A stretch of 32,412 bases of DNA, taken from NCBI GenBank assembly GCA_005798405.1, contig SYJQ01000031.1, positions 1-32,412 of the forward strand, given 5' to 3'. Source of the DNA: Nitrosopumilaceae archaeon (GTDB lineage: Archaea; Thermoproteota; Nitrososphaeria; Nitrososphaerales; Nitrosopumilaceae). Position numbers and translations under genes: made by a program. Under the pieces are notes generated by a model, which saw nothing but the letters and a program-made list of their open reading frames with translations, was not told the DNA's origin and searched no databases. Numbering within the stretch: position 1 is the first letter of the stretch; the number at the start of each line of letters is the position of its first letter. Of the stretch, positions 13,390-21,097 are shown piece by piece.

Positions 13390-14765
13390 CTCAAATAACG
13401 GATAATTTCGTATCTTCTAAAATCAAACCTTATTCCATTCTAGTTACTGGTGCTACTGGCTTTATTGGTTCCAGGTTGATCACAAATTTGGTATCTAATG
13501 GATTCACTGTCAAGGGAATGAGTAGAAAAAAACTCCTTGATACCAACAATGTAAAGTATGTTCAAGCTGATGTTTTTGATGTTGAGCAATTAGCAAGAGC
13601 AATGAATGGAATTGATATTGCCTATTATCTCCTTCATTCTATGGAGGGAGAAAAAGAACATTGGAAAGAATTTGCATCCCGAGAAAAGATCCAAGCTGAA
13701 AATTTTCTTAAAGCTGCCACTCAAGCTAATGTTAAAAGAATAATCTATCTTGGCGGTTTAGTAAATGATAGTCTAGAATTATCTCCACATATGAGAAGTA
13801 GAAAGGAGGTCGGTGAAATACTTGCTTCTGGAAATATTCCTGTTACACAATTGCGCGCATCTTTGATTATTGGTGCTCAAGGAGGATCATATGCAATGCT
13901 CAGATATCTTGTTGAGCGATTGCGTATAATGGTTACGCCGTCTTGGGTCAAGTCTCGAGCTCAACCAATAGCTGTTGATGATGTTATAGCATATCTTGTA
14001 GGATGTATGAATCATCCTGAAACTAGTGGCAAAATTTTTGAAATCGGTGGACCTGATATTATGACGTATGAAGAATTGATGCGCGTATATTCTGCATATC
14101 TTAATAAAAATCTCTTTGTAATACAAATTCCATTTCTAACAACCAGACTTTCATCCTATTGGGTAGATCTAATCACACCAGTAAAGGCATCCTTGGCAAG
14201 ACCGCTAATTGATAGCTTGGTTCATGATACTGTTGTAACTGATAATTCCATCACAAAGATTATTCCTCTTAATTTAAAATCCGTGCGTGAATCAATTGAT
14301 ATCGCTACTAAAGAAATGCGAGAAAGTCCACCTGAATCCAATCCAAGAGATCAAAAAACTGGTTTTAAAATCAATCAGAAACTTTTGCTTGCTTCTTTAA
14401 TTGTAATGGCATGTATTGGAACCACGTATTATTGGATGGATGATAGGGTGGATGTTTATCATCCAATTTGGATTTTAGCTGCAATACTATGGTATATTGG
14501 AATAATATTTGCTATAACTTTTGTAAGTAGTAAAACTAGATTGGGGTTTATGATCAGTGGTGTCTTATCGTGGATTACCTTAATTTTTTGGTCATTTGAT
14601 AATTTTTATGTCGTGTTTAACACTTCATTGATATCTTCACCTCCAAGTGACATTATTGAGTTGAGGAACTTTATTGGAATTATAATTACCATTATTGCAA
14701 TAATCTCATCTCACAATACTTTCCATAAAGTAATTAATTACCAATACAAAGGTAAACCGATTTAA
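13386..14765 (+). CDS. NmrA/YbjT-like SDR oxidoreductase with four-helix membrane tail
   Basis: This 459-residue fusion begins with an atypical short-chain dehydrogenase Rossmann domain: T21-G-A-T-G-F-I-G28 binds the NAD(P) phosphate, followed by DVFD, a YYLLHSM stretch, YLGG and RKEVGE. Residues 1-315 resemble NmrA/YbjT-type proteins. After a linker, residues about 330-450 form four membrane helices, which bacterial relatives usually replace with another domain (DUF2867). The active-site Tyr-x3-Lys is not evident, so it may be a sensor or act on a membrane isoprenoid or quinone. Related SDRs are common in bacterial light regulons. Gene 14778 converges on it 12 bases away. Confidence 0.8.
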   Translation: MTQITDNFVSSKIKPYSILVTGATGFIGSRLITNLVSNGFTVKGMSRKKLLDTNNVKYVQADVFDVEQLARAMNGIDIAYYLLHSMEGEKEHWKEFASREKIQAENFLKAATQANVKRIIYLGGLVNDSLELSPHMRSRKEVGEILASGNIPVTQLRASLIIGAQGGSYAMLRYLVERLRIMVTPSWVKSRAQPIAVDDVIAYLVGCMNHPETSGKIFEIGGPDIMTYEELMRVYSAYLNKNLFVIQIPFLTTRLSSYWVDLITPVKASLARPLIDSLVHDTVVTDNSITKIIPLNLKSVRESIDIATKEMRESPPESNPRDQKTGFKINQKLLLASLIVMACIGTTYYWMDDRVDVYHPIWILAAILWYIGIIFAITFVSSKTRLGFMISGVLSWITLIFWSFDNFYVVFNTSLISSPPSDIIELRNFIGIIITIIAIISSHNTFHKVINYQYKGKPI

Positions 14766-14777
14766 TTTTTTCAAACA

Positions 14778-16133
14778 TTATTTTTGATTTTTAAAAATAT
14801 TCTTGGTCTTACCAGCTTCAATTTTGTGGTCGACAATCGGGTTTGGATATGTTAATCCCTTAGGTTGCTTTCTCCACAAGTTGTGAATTTCATTTGGTTT
14901 TACAGTATTTAATTCCGGAATCCATTTTTTGATATATTTACAATTTGAATCAAATTTTTCTTGTTGCATCCATGGATTGAATATTCTAAAGTATGGAACT
15001 GCATCACAACCAGTAGATGCTGCCCACTGCCAATTTCCTACATTCACTGCAGGATCATAATCTATCAGTTTTTCTGCAAAATATCTTTCTCCCCATTTCC
15101 AGTAAATATGTAAATCTTTAGTCAGAAAAGATGCTACTATCATTCTGACTCTGTTGTGCATGAATCCTGTCGTGTTTAATTCTCTCATTCCAGCATCTAC
15201 TATGGGAAAGCCTGTTTCTCCTTTGCTCCAAGAAAGAAATTGTTGCTTGTTTTGGCTCCATTTTATTTTTGCAAATTTTTTCTTAAAACTCTCAAATTGT
15301 GAATTTGGATGATAATGAAGAATATAAGTAAAGAATTCTCTCCAGTATATTTGGCTAATTAAGATGTGATCTTCTCCAAGGCTGTTTTTTATTGCATGGT
15401 ATACTTCACGAATGGATACAGTGCCAAATCTGATATGAGCTGACATTTTAGTTGTCATATCTAAAGCAGGATAGTCTCTGTTTTTCTTATATTCTTTGAA
15501 TTGTTTAATTTTTTTTAGAATTCCAATCGCATTTTCTCTCCCACCGATGTGTTTTTCAATATTTTTTTCTTTAAATTCTAATGATATGTCTCCTTCAATT
15601 TTATCTTGATAGTAATTGTTGAAGTTATTTTTAATAGATTTTCTAACTGGAATGGTCTTTGCAGTTTTAAAAAAATGTGAGTACACAGTATATGGTTTTT
15701 GTTCTTTTGTATGTATTTCATCAGGAATATGTAATAAATAATCTGCATGTTTGTTAAAATCTATACTATTTTGTTTGCATATCTTTTTGAGTTGCATTTC
15801 TTTTTTTTGAGCAAACCTAGTATAATCTCCATTCACAAACACTCCATCTATTTTTTGTTCCGATATTATTCTCTTTAGACAGTCTTCTGTTCTACCCTTG
15901 AAAATTTTTAAATTACTTTTCTTTTTATGTAACTGCTCATCAAGATCTATTAATGATTCGTTAAGAAATTTAATTCTTAATGTAGATTTTTTTAATTCAT
16001 TCATTATCTCAGTATCTATAATGAAACACGGGATAACTTTATCTGAATTTTTTAATGCGTAGACTAGTCCTGTGTTATCTTCTAATCTTAAATCACGACG
16101 AAATATGAATAGTGATTTTTTATATTTTGGCAT
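14778..16133 (-). CDS. phr: DNA photolyase / cryptochrome family
   Basis: This 451-residue flavoprotein has the antenna-domain opening FRRDLRLEDN (11-20). Its C-terminal FAD domain carries WxxEFF, MHNRxRMIVASFLTKDL, then DYDPAVNVGNWQWAASTGCDA and PYFRIFNP at about 358-390. The NWQWxxS-x-G-x-D motif and the tryptophans there are those of photolyases that repair cyclobutane pyrimidine dimers with blue light. The cofactor is FAD with a deazaflavin or folate antenna; archaeal photolyases use 8-HDF. Cryptochromes share these motifs, so a repair role is inferred from family. It is the second gene of an operon with DUF1722, 23 bases downstream. Confidence 0.92.
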   Translation of the reverse strand: MPKYKKSLFIFRRDLRLEDNTGLVYALKNSDKVIPCFIIDTEIMNELKKSTLRIKFLNESLIDLDEQLHKKKSNLKIFKGRTEDCLKRIISEQKIDGVFVNGDYTRFAQKKEMQLKKICKQNSIDFNKHADYLLHIPDEIHTKEQKPYTVYSHFFKTAKTIPVRKSIKNNFNNYYQDKIEGDISLEFKEKNIEKHIGGRENAIGILKKIKQFKEYKKNRDYPALDMTTKMSAHIRFGTVSIREVYHAIKNSLGEDHILISQIYWREFFTYILHYHPNSQFESFKKKFAKIKWSQNKQQFLSWSKGETGFPIVDAGMRELNTTGFMHNRVRMIVASFLTKDLHIYWKWGERYFAEKLIDYDPAVNVGNWQWAASTGCDAVPYFRIFNPWMQQEKFDSNCKYIKKWIPELNTVKPNEIHNLWRKQPKGLTYPNPIVDHKIEAGKTKNIFKNQK

Positions 16134-16156
16134 CTAACAATACCCTCTGGAATAAT

Positions 16157-16702
16157 TTACTCATACTCTTTGATATTCATTGGTTGAAATATTGCTTTAG
16201 GGTCTATATCTGAATACAACAAAAAGTATGTCTGGCTTGCAAGATATGTTCTATCAAAGCGATAAGCAACAGGACTCATTTCTAAAAGAATTTTTCCTAG
16301 AGTTATTTTTCCGTCTCTAAATTTTTCTAATCTACTTAAAAATAACTCCTTTTCATTTTGATTCAGATATTTTAGGAAATATCCAAAAATATGCATAATT
16401 ACGTTAGTATTTGTTTTGATAGTAGGTGTTTTTGACATGGCCAGTGTTAAGTGACTTTCATAATCCGTTAGTATGTCTGAAAATGATCTTTTTTTGTAAC
16501 TTGCTACAATATTTCCTAATATCTTTAATTCTGCTTGGTCATGTGCCATTATCATGTATTTGTTAGATGTATGAAACGCTATCATGTTTTTGATCTTTTT
16601 TGAGTGTTTTACGTCTTGAAATCTTTGCAACACATATTCCATTACATCTTTTTCAGATAATCGATGATTATTTTTATCAAAATACGATTTAACATCTGAC
16701 AT
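16157..16702 (-). CDS. DUF1722 (YbgA-type) protein, operon partner of photolyase
   Basis: This 181-residue protein carries the DUF1722 pattern: FH (43-44), K48, AH (53-54), LG (62-63), then TN-x-VIMHIFGYF (98-109), EK (117-118), FRDGK (128-132) and YLASQTYF (153-160). E. coli ybgA lies beside phr in the same way, and bacterial relatives are also fused to DUF523. The function is not known; the pairing suggests DNA repair or flavin handling. A TATA box (CTTTTTAAG at 16725-16733) lies 27 bp before ATG 16702. An inverted copy of the island's element (16755-16764) stands 21 bp upstream of that box. Confidence 0.88.
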   Translation of the reverse strand: MSDVKSYFDKNNHRLSEKDVMEYVLQRFQDVKHSKKIKNMIAFHTSNKYMIMAHDQAELKILGNIVASYKKRSFSDILTDYESHLTLAMSKTPTIKTNTNVIMHIFGYFLKYLNQNEKELFLSRLEKFRDGKITLGKILLEMSPVAYRFDRTYLASQTYFLLYSDIDPKAIFQPMNIKEYE

Positions 16703-16754
16703 TTTTTAAATTTCAATCTTTTTGCTTAAAAAGGCAAGTTCGATTATTTGCTCT

Positions 16755-16823
16755 TGGCACTATGTTTTTAAATTTTTTGGGTTTTTTGGCACTAGATAAT
16801 TTTTTTAGCACCATCTTAAATAC
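16755..16823 (+). promoter_or_regulatory. Regulon promoter with three elements, before the secreted repeat protein
   Basis: TGGCACTATG (16755-16764), TGGCACTAGA (16787-16796) and TTAGCACCAT (16805-16814); the last two are 18 bp apart and the third abuts TATA CTTAAATAC (16815-16823). The TATA centre is 27 bp from ATG 16846, fixing the start of the secreted protein. The first copy could also serve the divergent DUF1722 promoter in inverted orientation. Confidence 0.75.
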
Positions 16824-16845
16824 GATGATTGCAAAATTAGTCATA

Positions 16846-17745
16846 ATGAAAACAACAATTACTACAATAGCAACAATACTACTTGTTGGATCAATAACTC
16901 CATTTGTCTATGCAGAGGGAGTTCCAGCTTGGGTAAAGAACAATGCAGGATGGTGGGCTGACGGTACAATATCTGAATCTGAATTTATTCAAGGAATTCA
17001 ATTTCTGATAAAAGACGGTGTCATAGTAATTCCCCCAACAACAGTATCTGCAGAAAAGTCTCAATCTGTTCCAGCTTGGGTAAAGAACAATGCAGGATGG
17101 TGGTCAGACGGCACAATCACTGATGGTGAATTTGTAAATGGCATTCAGCATTTGATTAAGACTGGAGTAATTTCCGTTACTGTAGAATCCAAATCATCTG
17201 AATCTACAAACAAAGATAAATCTCCAATGACATCTGATTCAGAACTTACATCTCTTCAAACAGAATTAGAGAAATGTGCTGATATTGAAAAAGCATATCC
17301 TAGATTAAACTGTGAAAAAGAAGCCAAGTTAAAGATAACAGAATATGAGTATGTACAAAAATCAACACAATATGTAGTTGGTTCAGCGACATTTTATTTT
17401 CCAGGTCCTGAATATGAGGTTAGTTCAACCGGACAGGCTCTTTTAACAATTAAGATGCTTGTTAAAAATACTGGCTCTGATGAAAATGTCTCTTTGATGT
17501 GTACTGGACCATCCATTTGTCACTATGATGTATGGAATGGTGAAAAAGCATTCAAGTACTCTGCAACTGACTTTACAAACGGAAACATTGTTCTAACTCC
17601 AGGACAAGCAAGAGAATTCTCCATGTTATTTGGGCCTCTAGTCCCATACGGTGGAACACAATTCATCTATGATCCTGCAAAGGATTACGTCTTTAGGATT
17701 TCAGAACCTTGGGGAAGTTACAATATTCCATTGGACCTCCCATAG
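16846..17745 (+). CDS. Secreted protein with two WVKNNAGWW repeats
   Basis: The start at 16846 gives a classical signal peptide (MKTTITTIAT...PFVYA, cleavage after about 23) and 299 residues in all. An upstream ATG at 16762 is in frame, but it lies inside the promoter elements. After the signal come two copies (about residues 26-60 and 75-109) of VPAWVKNNAGWWADG/SDG-TI...EF..GI..LIK.GVI, a domain widespread in secreted thaumarchaeal proteins. A coiled linker with two cysteines follows, then a beta-sandwich (about 180-290). It is likely cell-surface or extracellular. A role in binding carbohydrate or peptidoglycan-like material is sometimes assumed for these repeats, but is not shown here. Confidence 0.85.
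   Translation: MKTTITTIATILLVGSITPFVYAEGVPAWVKNNAGWWADGTISESEFIQGIQFLIKDGVIVIPPTTVSAEKSQSVPAWVKNNAGWWSDGTITDGEFVNGIQHLIKTGVISVTVESKSSESTNKDKSPMTSDSELTSLQTELEKCADIEKAYPRLNCEKEAKLKITEYEYVQKSTQYVVGSATFYFPGPEYEVSSTGQALLTIKMLVKNTGSDENVSLMCTGPSICHYDVWNGEKAFKYSATDFTNGNIVLTPGQAREFSMLFGPLVPYGGTQFIYDPAKDYVFRISEPWGSYNIPLDLP
16921..17103 (+). repeat. Two exact 36-bp copies encoding the WVKNNAGWW repeat
   Basis: Bases 16921-16956 and 17068-17103 are identical (gttccagctt...tggtgg). Such identity within otherwise diverged repeats suggests recent gene conversion or duplication. Confidence 0.9.
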
Positions 17746-17747
17746 AT

Positions 17748-17774
17748 TCTTTTTCCTTTTTTTCTTTAATATTT
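17748..17774 (+). terminator. T-rich intergenic terminator
   Basis: Runs of T (in tctttttcctttttttctttaa) directly follow the stop at 17745, between two convergent genes, as expected of an archaeal oligo-T terminator. Confidence 0.45.
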
Positions 17775-17790
17775 TAGAAAAATAACTATT

Positions 17791-18102
17791 TTATCCATAA
17801 TCTACATACCTGTCATATCTTTTTTCTACCTCTTTATTCAAACCAGCCATGATTTTTTCATATTCTTCTTGTTTTCTTATCTGAATGTATTTTATTATCT
17901 CTGAAAATTTCTCATCTGTCTGATATGATTGAAATATCGGCTCCATCATTTTGAGATATTCTAGAACTTTTTTTCTATATTCTTCACGAGTAGGTTTTTT
18001 TATTTTATTTAATCTAAACCAAATCACTGCCCAGCTAGAACCTACAATGTGAGGCAGTAAGTCAAAAGCTCTTTCTATCTCAAAACGTTCATCATTTCTC
18101 AT
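17791..18102 (-). CDS. Small helical protein downstream of hemB
   Basis: This 103-residue protein is charged, helical and rich in Glu, Lys and Tyr, with no hydrophobic segment apart from a short stretch (HIVGSSWAVIWF). It overlaps the hemB stop by four bases (ATGA), so it is translationally coupled to porphobilinogen synthase and very likely of the same operon. I do not recognise the family. Its position invites a role in tetrapyrrole synthesis or assembly, though in other archaea hemB is more often followed by hemL or hemC. Confidence 0.75.
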   Translation of the reverse strand: MRNDERFEIERAFDLLPHIVGSSWAVIWFRLNKIKKPTREEYRKKVLEYLKMMEPIFQSYQTDEKFSEIIKYIQIRKQEEYEKIMAGLNKEVEKRYDRYVDYG

Positions 18103-19079
18103 GATTTCTGAAGAAATTTTGCAGCTGATTTTGCAAAATATGTTACGATCATGTCAGCACCAGCTCGTTTAATGCAGTATAGTATCTCTTCTGTAATGTC
18201 TTTTTCATTTATCCATCCCTGCTTTGCAGCTCCTTTAACCAATGCATATTCTCCTGAAACACTATATGCTGCAATCGGAACATTGAATCTTCTTCTGGTT
18301 TCTGCTATTAAATCTAAATATGCCAAAGCTGGTTTGATCATGACAATATCTACTCCTTCATTGATGTCTGTTTCAACTTCCATCATTGCTTCTCGTGCAT
18401 TTGTAAATGGAACTTGGTATGTCTTTCTGTCTCCGAATTTTGGTGCACATTCTGCTGCATCTCTAAAAGGCGAATAAAACGATGACCGATGTTTTGCCGA
18501 ATGTGACATTATGGATACGTCTGTGAATCCTTCATCATCTAGTGCCTTTCTTATTGCTGCTACTTGTCCGTCCATCATTGCAGAAGGTGAGACTGTATCT
18601 ACACCTGCTTTTGCTTGGCTTACTGCGATTTTTGCTAACGTTTCTAGGCTAGAATCATTATCAATTTTATCGCCTTTGATAATTCCACAATGACCTGTGG
18701 ATGTAAATTGACATAGGCATACATCTGCCATAATTACTATTTTATCTCCAAAATTTTTTCTAATTTGAGAAATTGCTTTTTGAACAATACCGTTATCGTC
18801 AAATGCAGAGGTTCCTGCCTCATCTTTCTTTGTAGGAATGCCAAATAACATGATAGATGGAATGCCTAAATCTGAAATTGTACCGACTTCATCACTTATG
18901 TCATCCAGAGGCAGTCTCTCGATTTCTGACATTGATTCGACTTTGATTCTAGTCTTTAGATCTTCTTGAACAAATACTGGGCAAATTAAATCCCTTGGAG
19001 TTAAAGTGGTTTCTTGAATTAACTCTCGCATTTTCTCAGATGTACGTAATCTACGAAGACGTCTGGTTGGAAATGACAT
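18099..19079 (-). CDS. hemB: Porphobilinogen synthase (5-aminolevulinate dehydratase)
   Basis: This 326-residue enzyme joins two 5-aminolevulinate molecules to porphobilinogen. Zinc ligands C121, C123 and C131 lie in DVCLCQFTSTGHCG. The Schiff-base lysines are K196 (SHSAKHRSSFYSPFRD) and K249 (VMIKPALAYLD). It is cytoplasmic and part of the shared haem, sirohaem and B12 route. The ATG at 19079 was chosen over a TTG two codons upstream. It lies 31 bases after hemA, with a TATA-like ATTATATC in between, so both operonic and separate transcription are possible. Confidence 0.97.
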   Translation of the reverse strand: MSFPTRRLRRLRTSEKMRELIQETTLTPRDLICPVFVQEDLKTRIKVESMSEIERLPLDDISDEVGTISDLGIPSIMLFGIPTKKDEAGTSAFDDNGIVQKAISQIRKNFGDKIVIMADVCLCQFTSTGHCGIIKGDKIDNDSSLETLAKIAVSQAKAGVDTVSPSAMMDGQVAAIRKALDDEGFTDVSIMSHSAKHRSSFYSPFRDAAECAPKFGDRKTYQVPFTNAREAMMEVETDINEGVDIVMIKPALAYLDLIAETRRRFNVPIAAYSVSGEYALVKGAAKQGWINEKDITEEILYCIKRAGADMIVTYFAKSAAKFLQKS

Positions 19080-19110
19080 TAGCAAAATTCATTCTGGGTA
19101 AGATATAATC

Positions 19111-20376
19111 TTAGTCTAATTCGTTCTGTTTTTTATAGTCAAATAATTTACTTGCCATTTCTATGATGTCTGGCTTGCCCTGCTCTGATGCCTTGCGAAT
19201 ATTGTTCATTGGCGTTGAAACAATGCTTTCTACAACTGCCTTTGTTAGTTCTTCTATGATTTTGATTTTTTTCTCATCTTTTTCGTTAAGCATTTGCAGC
19301 GCTTTTTGTAATTCTTTCTCTCTTAACGAATCAATATTTTTGAATACGTCTTTTACAAGTGGTTCTGCATCTAATCTTTTCATTGAAGCCTCTAGTACAG
19401 ATACTTCCTCACTAATTATATTTTCAACACTTTTTACCTTGTTTAATCGTGATTTCATATTTTTTTCAACCATTTCTGCAATCTGATCCAAATTCATCAA
19501 TTTCACACCTCCTATAGTTGCAACCTTCTCATCCACTGTTCTTGGATTTGACAAATCTAAAATCATCATTCCTTTTTTCTTTCCTTGCATTGCTTTTACT
19601 ATCCTCTCCTGTGTAACAAGGAAGTATGGAGCAGTTGTTGCAACAAACAATACATCGTAATTCTCAAATCCTGTTAGAACATCTTCAAATTTTACTGGTC
19701 TTCCTCCCATAGTTTCACAAAATGCTTGAGATCTGTCCAATGTTCTACTAGTTACCACAAAATCATACCCTCTACGTCCAAGTGACTTTGCAACAAGTGT
19801 TGACACTTCACCTGTTCCAATTAGCAAAATTTTCTTTAGTTTTAACTCATCAATGTTCTCTTCTGCTAATTTCACTGCCATTGAACCAACTGAAATTCCA
19901 CCACGGTTAATCCCTGTAGAATTTCTAATTCTGGTTCCAATTCTGATAGCTTTATCAAATAAATTGTTAAGATGTTGTCCTGATGCCTTAGCATTTCTAG
20001 CTGATGTGATGGAGTTTTTTATTTGACCCAGAATCTGTTCTTCCCCTACCACCATTGAATCTAATCCTGACGTAAGTTTTAGTAAATGGTGCAGTGCTTC
20101 TCCGTTTTCCACAAATTCTACATTTTCCTCAAACGCCATTTCTTCCAAACCCGTCAATGAAGCCCAAGTTTTTTTAATTTTTCCAATGTCGTAATTTTTT
20201 GCTTTACCAAACAATTCTATTCTGTTGCATGTTTGAATGATCACGCATTCATCTAATCCAGAGTGTTCTTTGAACTGAACATATGCATTTTCTAAATCCC
20301 GTATTGTGAATCTTTCAAGAATATGAATAGGTGAGTTACGAAAAGTAACACGTGCATTGATTATGTTTTGGTTCAT
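19111..20376 (-). CDS. hemA: Glutamyl-tRNA reductase
   Basis: This protein has 421 residues from ATG 20376, which overlaps the TGA of the preceding gene (ATGA) and is preferred over a TTG two codons upstream. The catalytic cysteine is in IIQTCNRIE (about residue 50). The SGLDSMVVGEEQILGQIK region binds tRNA/Glu, and the NADPH-binding domain begins with ILLIGTGEVSTLVAKSL. It reduces Glu-tRNA to glutamate-1-semialdehyde, the first committed step of the C5 pathway. The C-terminal helical dimerisation domain is present. The operon continues to hemB. Confidence 0.97.
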   Translation of the reverse strand: MNQNIINARVTFRNSPIHILERFTIRDLENAYVQFKEHSGLDECVIIQTCNRIELFGKAKNYDIGKIKKTWASLTGLEEMAFEENVEFVENGEALHHLLKLTSGLDSMVVGEEQILGQIKNSITSARNAKASGQHLNNLFDKAIRIGTRIRNSTGINRGGISVGSMAVKLAEENIDELKLKKILLIGTGEVSTLVAKSLGRRGYDFVVTSRTLDRSQAFCETMGGRPVKFEDVLTGFENYDVLFVATTAPYFLVTQERIVKAMQGKKKGMMILDLSNPRTVDEKVATIGGVKLMNLDQIAEMVEKNMKSRLNKVKSVENIISEEVSVLEASMKRLDAEPLVKDVFKNIDSLREKELQKALQMLNEKDEKKIKIIEELTKAVVESIVSTPMNNIRKASEQGKPDIIEMASKLFDYKKQNELD

Positions 20377-21026
20377 TTCCAATTCCTCAATATTGTAATT
20401 GCTCGCTTTTCAGCTCTTTTCAACTGACCATCTTTTATTAACTGTTTAATCTCTTTATCGCTCATAATGTTGCTCAAATACGTCTTTCTCTCATTTTGAG
20501 TTGAGATCATGTTTTTAGCAAGTTCTCTTACGATATTTTGAATTTTTATCTGACCGATGTCCTCTTTTGTGATTATTTTTTTGAATATTTTTTCAGATTC
20601 CATCCTTAATTTTTTTGCCATTGCTGGACTTTTACCTCCTGTAAAAATCGCAATTTGTATTGTATTTTCAAAATCTACAATGGCAGGATTTGCAAAATCA
20701 CTCAATTCTGGATTATCTGAACTATATGCTATGATCTTTTTATTTTTAGCATAGTTGATTATTTTTTGATTCATTTTTTTTTCATTCGTGGTTGTGATTA
20801 TAATGTATGGATTATATGCTGAAATAATATCTAAATTTTGAATTTTCTGTTTTTTAAATTTTATTTTCTTATTTTTTACTAGTGTTTTAATTTGATTACT
20901 TGTCTCATTACTGATTACTAGAATCTGACATTTTTCTTCTAATAATGAATTGATTCTCTTTAGGGCCTCGTTTCCTCCTCCTATAACAATGACTAATCTG
21001 CCTTGGAGATTTAGATTTACTATCAC
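20373..21026 (-). CDS. Precorrin-2 dehydrogenase / sirohydrochlorin ferrochelatase (Met8/CysG-N type)
   Basis: This 217-residue protein starts with a Rossmann motif (VIVIGGGNEALKR). It continues with the helical domain of Met8p/SirC-type enzymes, including NPxxSDFANP (about 104-112) and FTGGKSPAMAKKLR. It oxidises precorrin-2 to sirohydrochlorin with NAD, and in some members inserts iron. GTG at 21026 is the start: a TATA box (CTATAAATAG, 21049-21058) lies about 27 bp upstream. The gene overlaps hemA and so leads the hemA-hemB operon. It is divergent from the sirohaem decarboxylase gene, giving a complete route to sirohaem-derived haem. Confidence 0.9.
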   Translation of the reverse strand: MIVNLNLQGRLVIVIGGGNEALKRINSLLEEKCQILVISNETSNQIKTLVKNKKIKFKKQKIQNLDIISAYNPYIIITTTNEKKMNQKIINYAKNKKIIAYSSDNPELSDFANPAIVDFENTIQIAIFTGGKSPAMAKKLRMESEKIFKKIITKEDIGQIKIQNIVRELAKNMISTQNERKTYLSNIMSDKEIKQLIKDGQLKRAEKRAITILRNWK

Positions 21027-21048
21027 CGATCAAGTGGGACCAAAGTTT

Positions 21049-21074
21049 CTATTTATAGATTCAAATCATATACG
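21049..21074. promoter_or_regulatory. Divergent TATA boxes of the haem genes
   Basis: Minus-strand CTATAAATAG (21049-21058) serves the Met8-like gene (GTG 21026), and plus-strand CATATACG (21067-21074) serves the AhbAB gene (TTG 21098). Both are at leaderless spacing of about 27 bp. Confidence 0.6.
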
Positions 21075-21097
21075 TGATATTCCAGCTACGTTTTTAA

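Noticed and set aside
16762-16845. Upstream ATG for the secreted protein
   Set aside because: It lies within the promoter elements and would bury the signal peptide; TATA spacing favours 16846.
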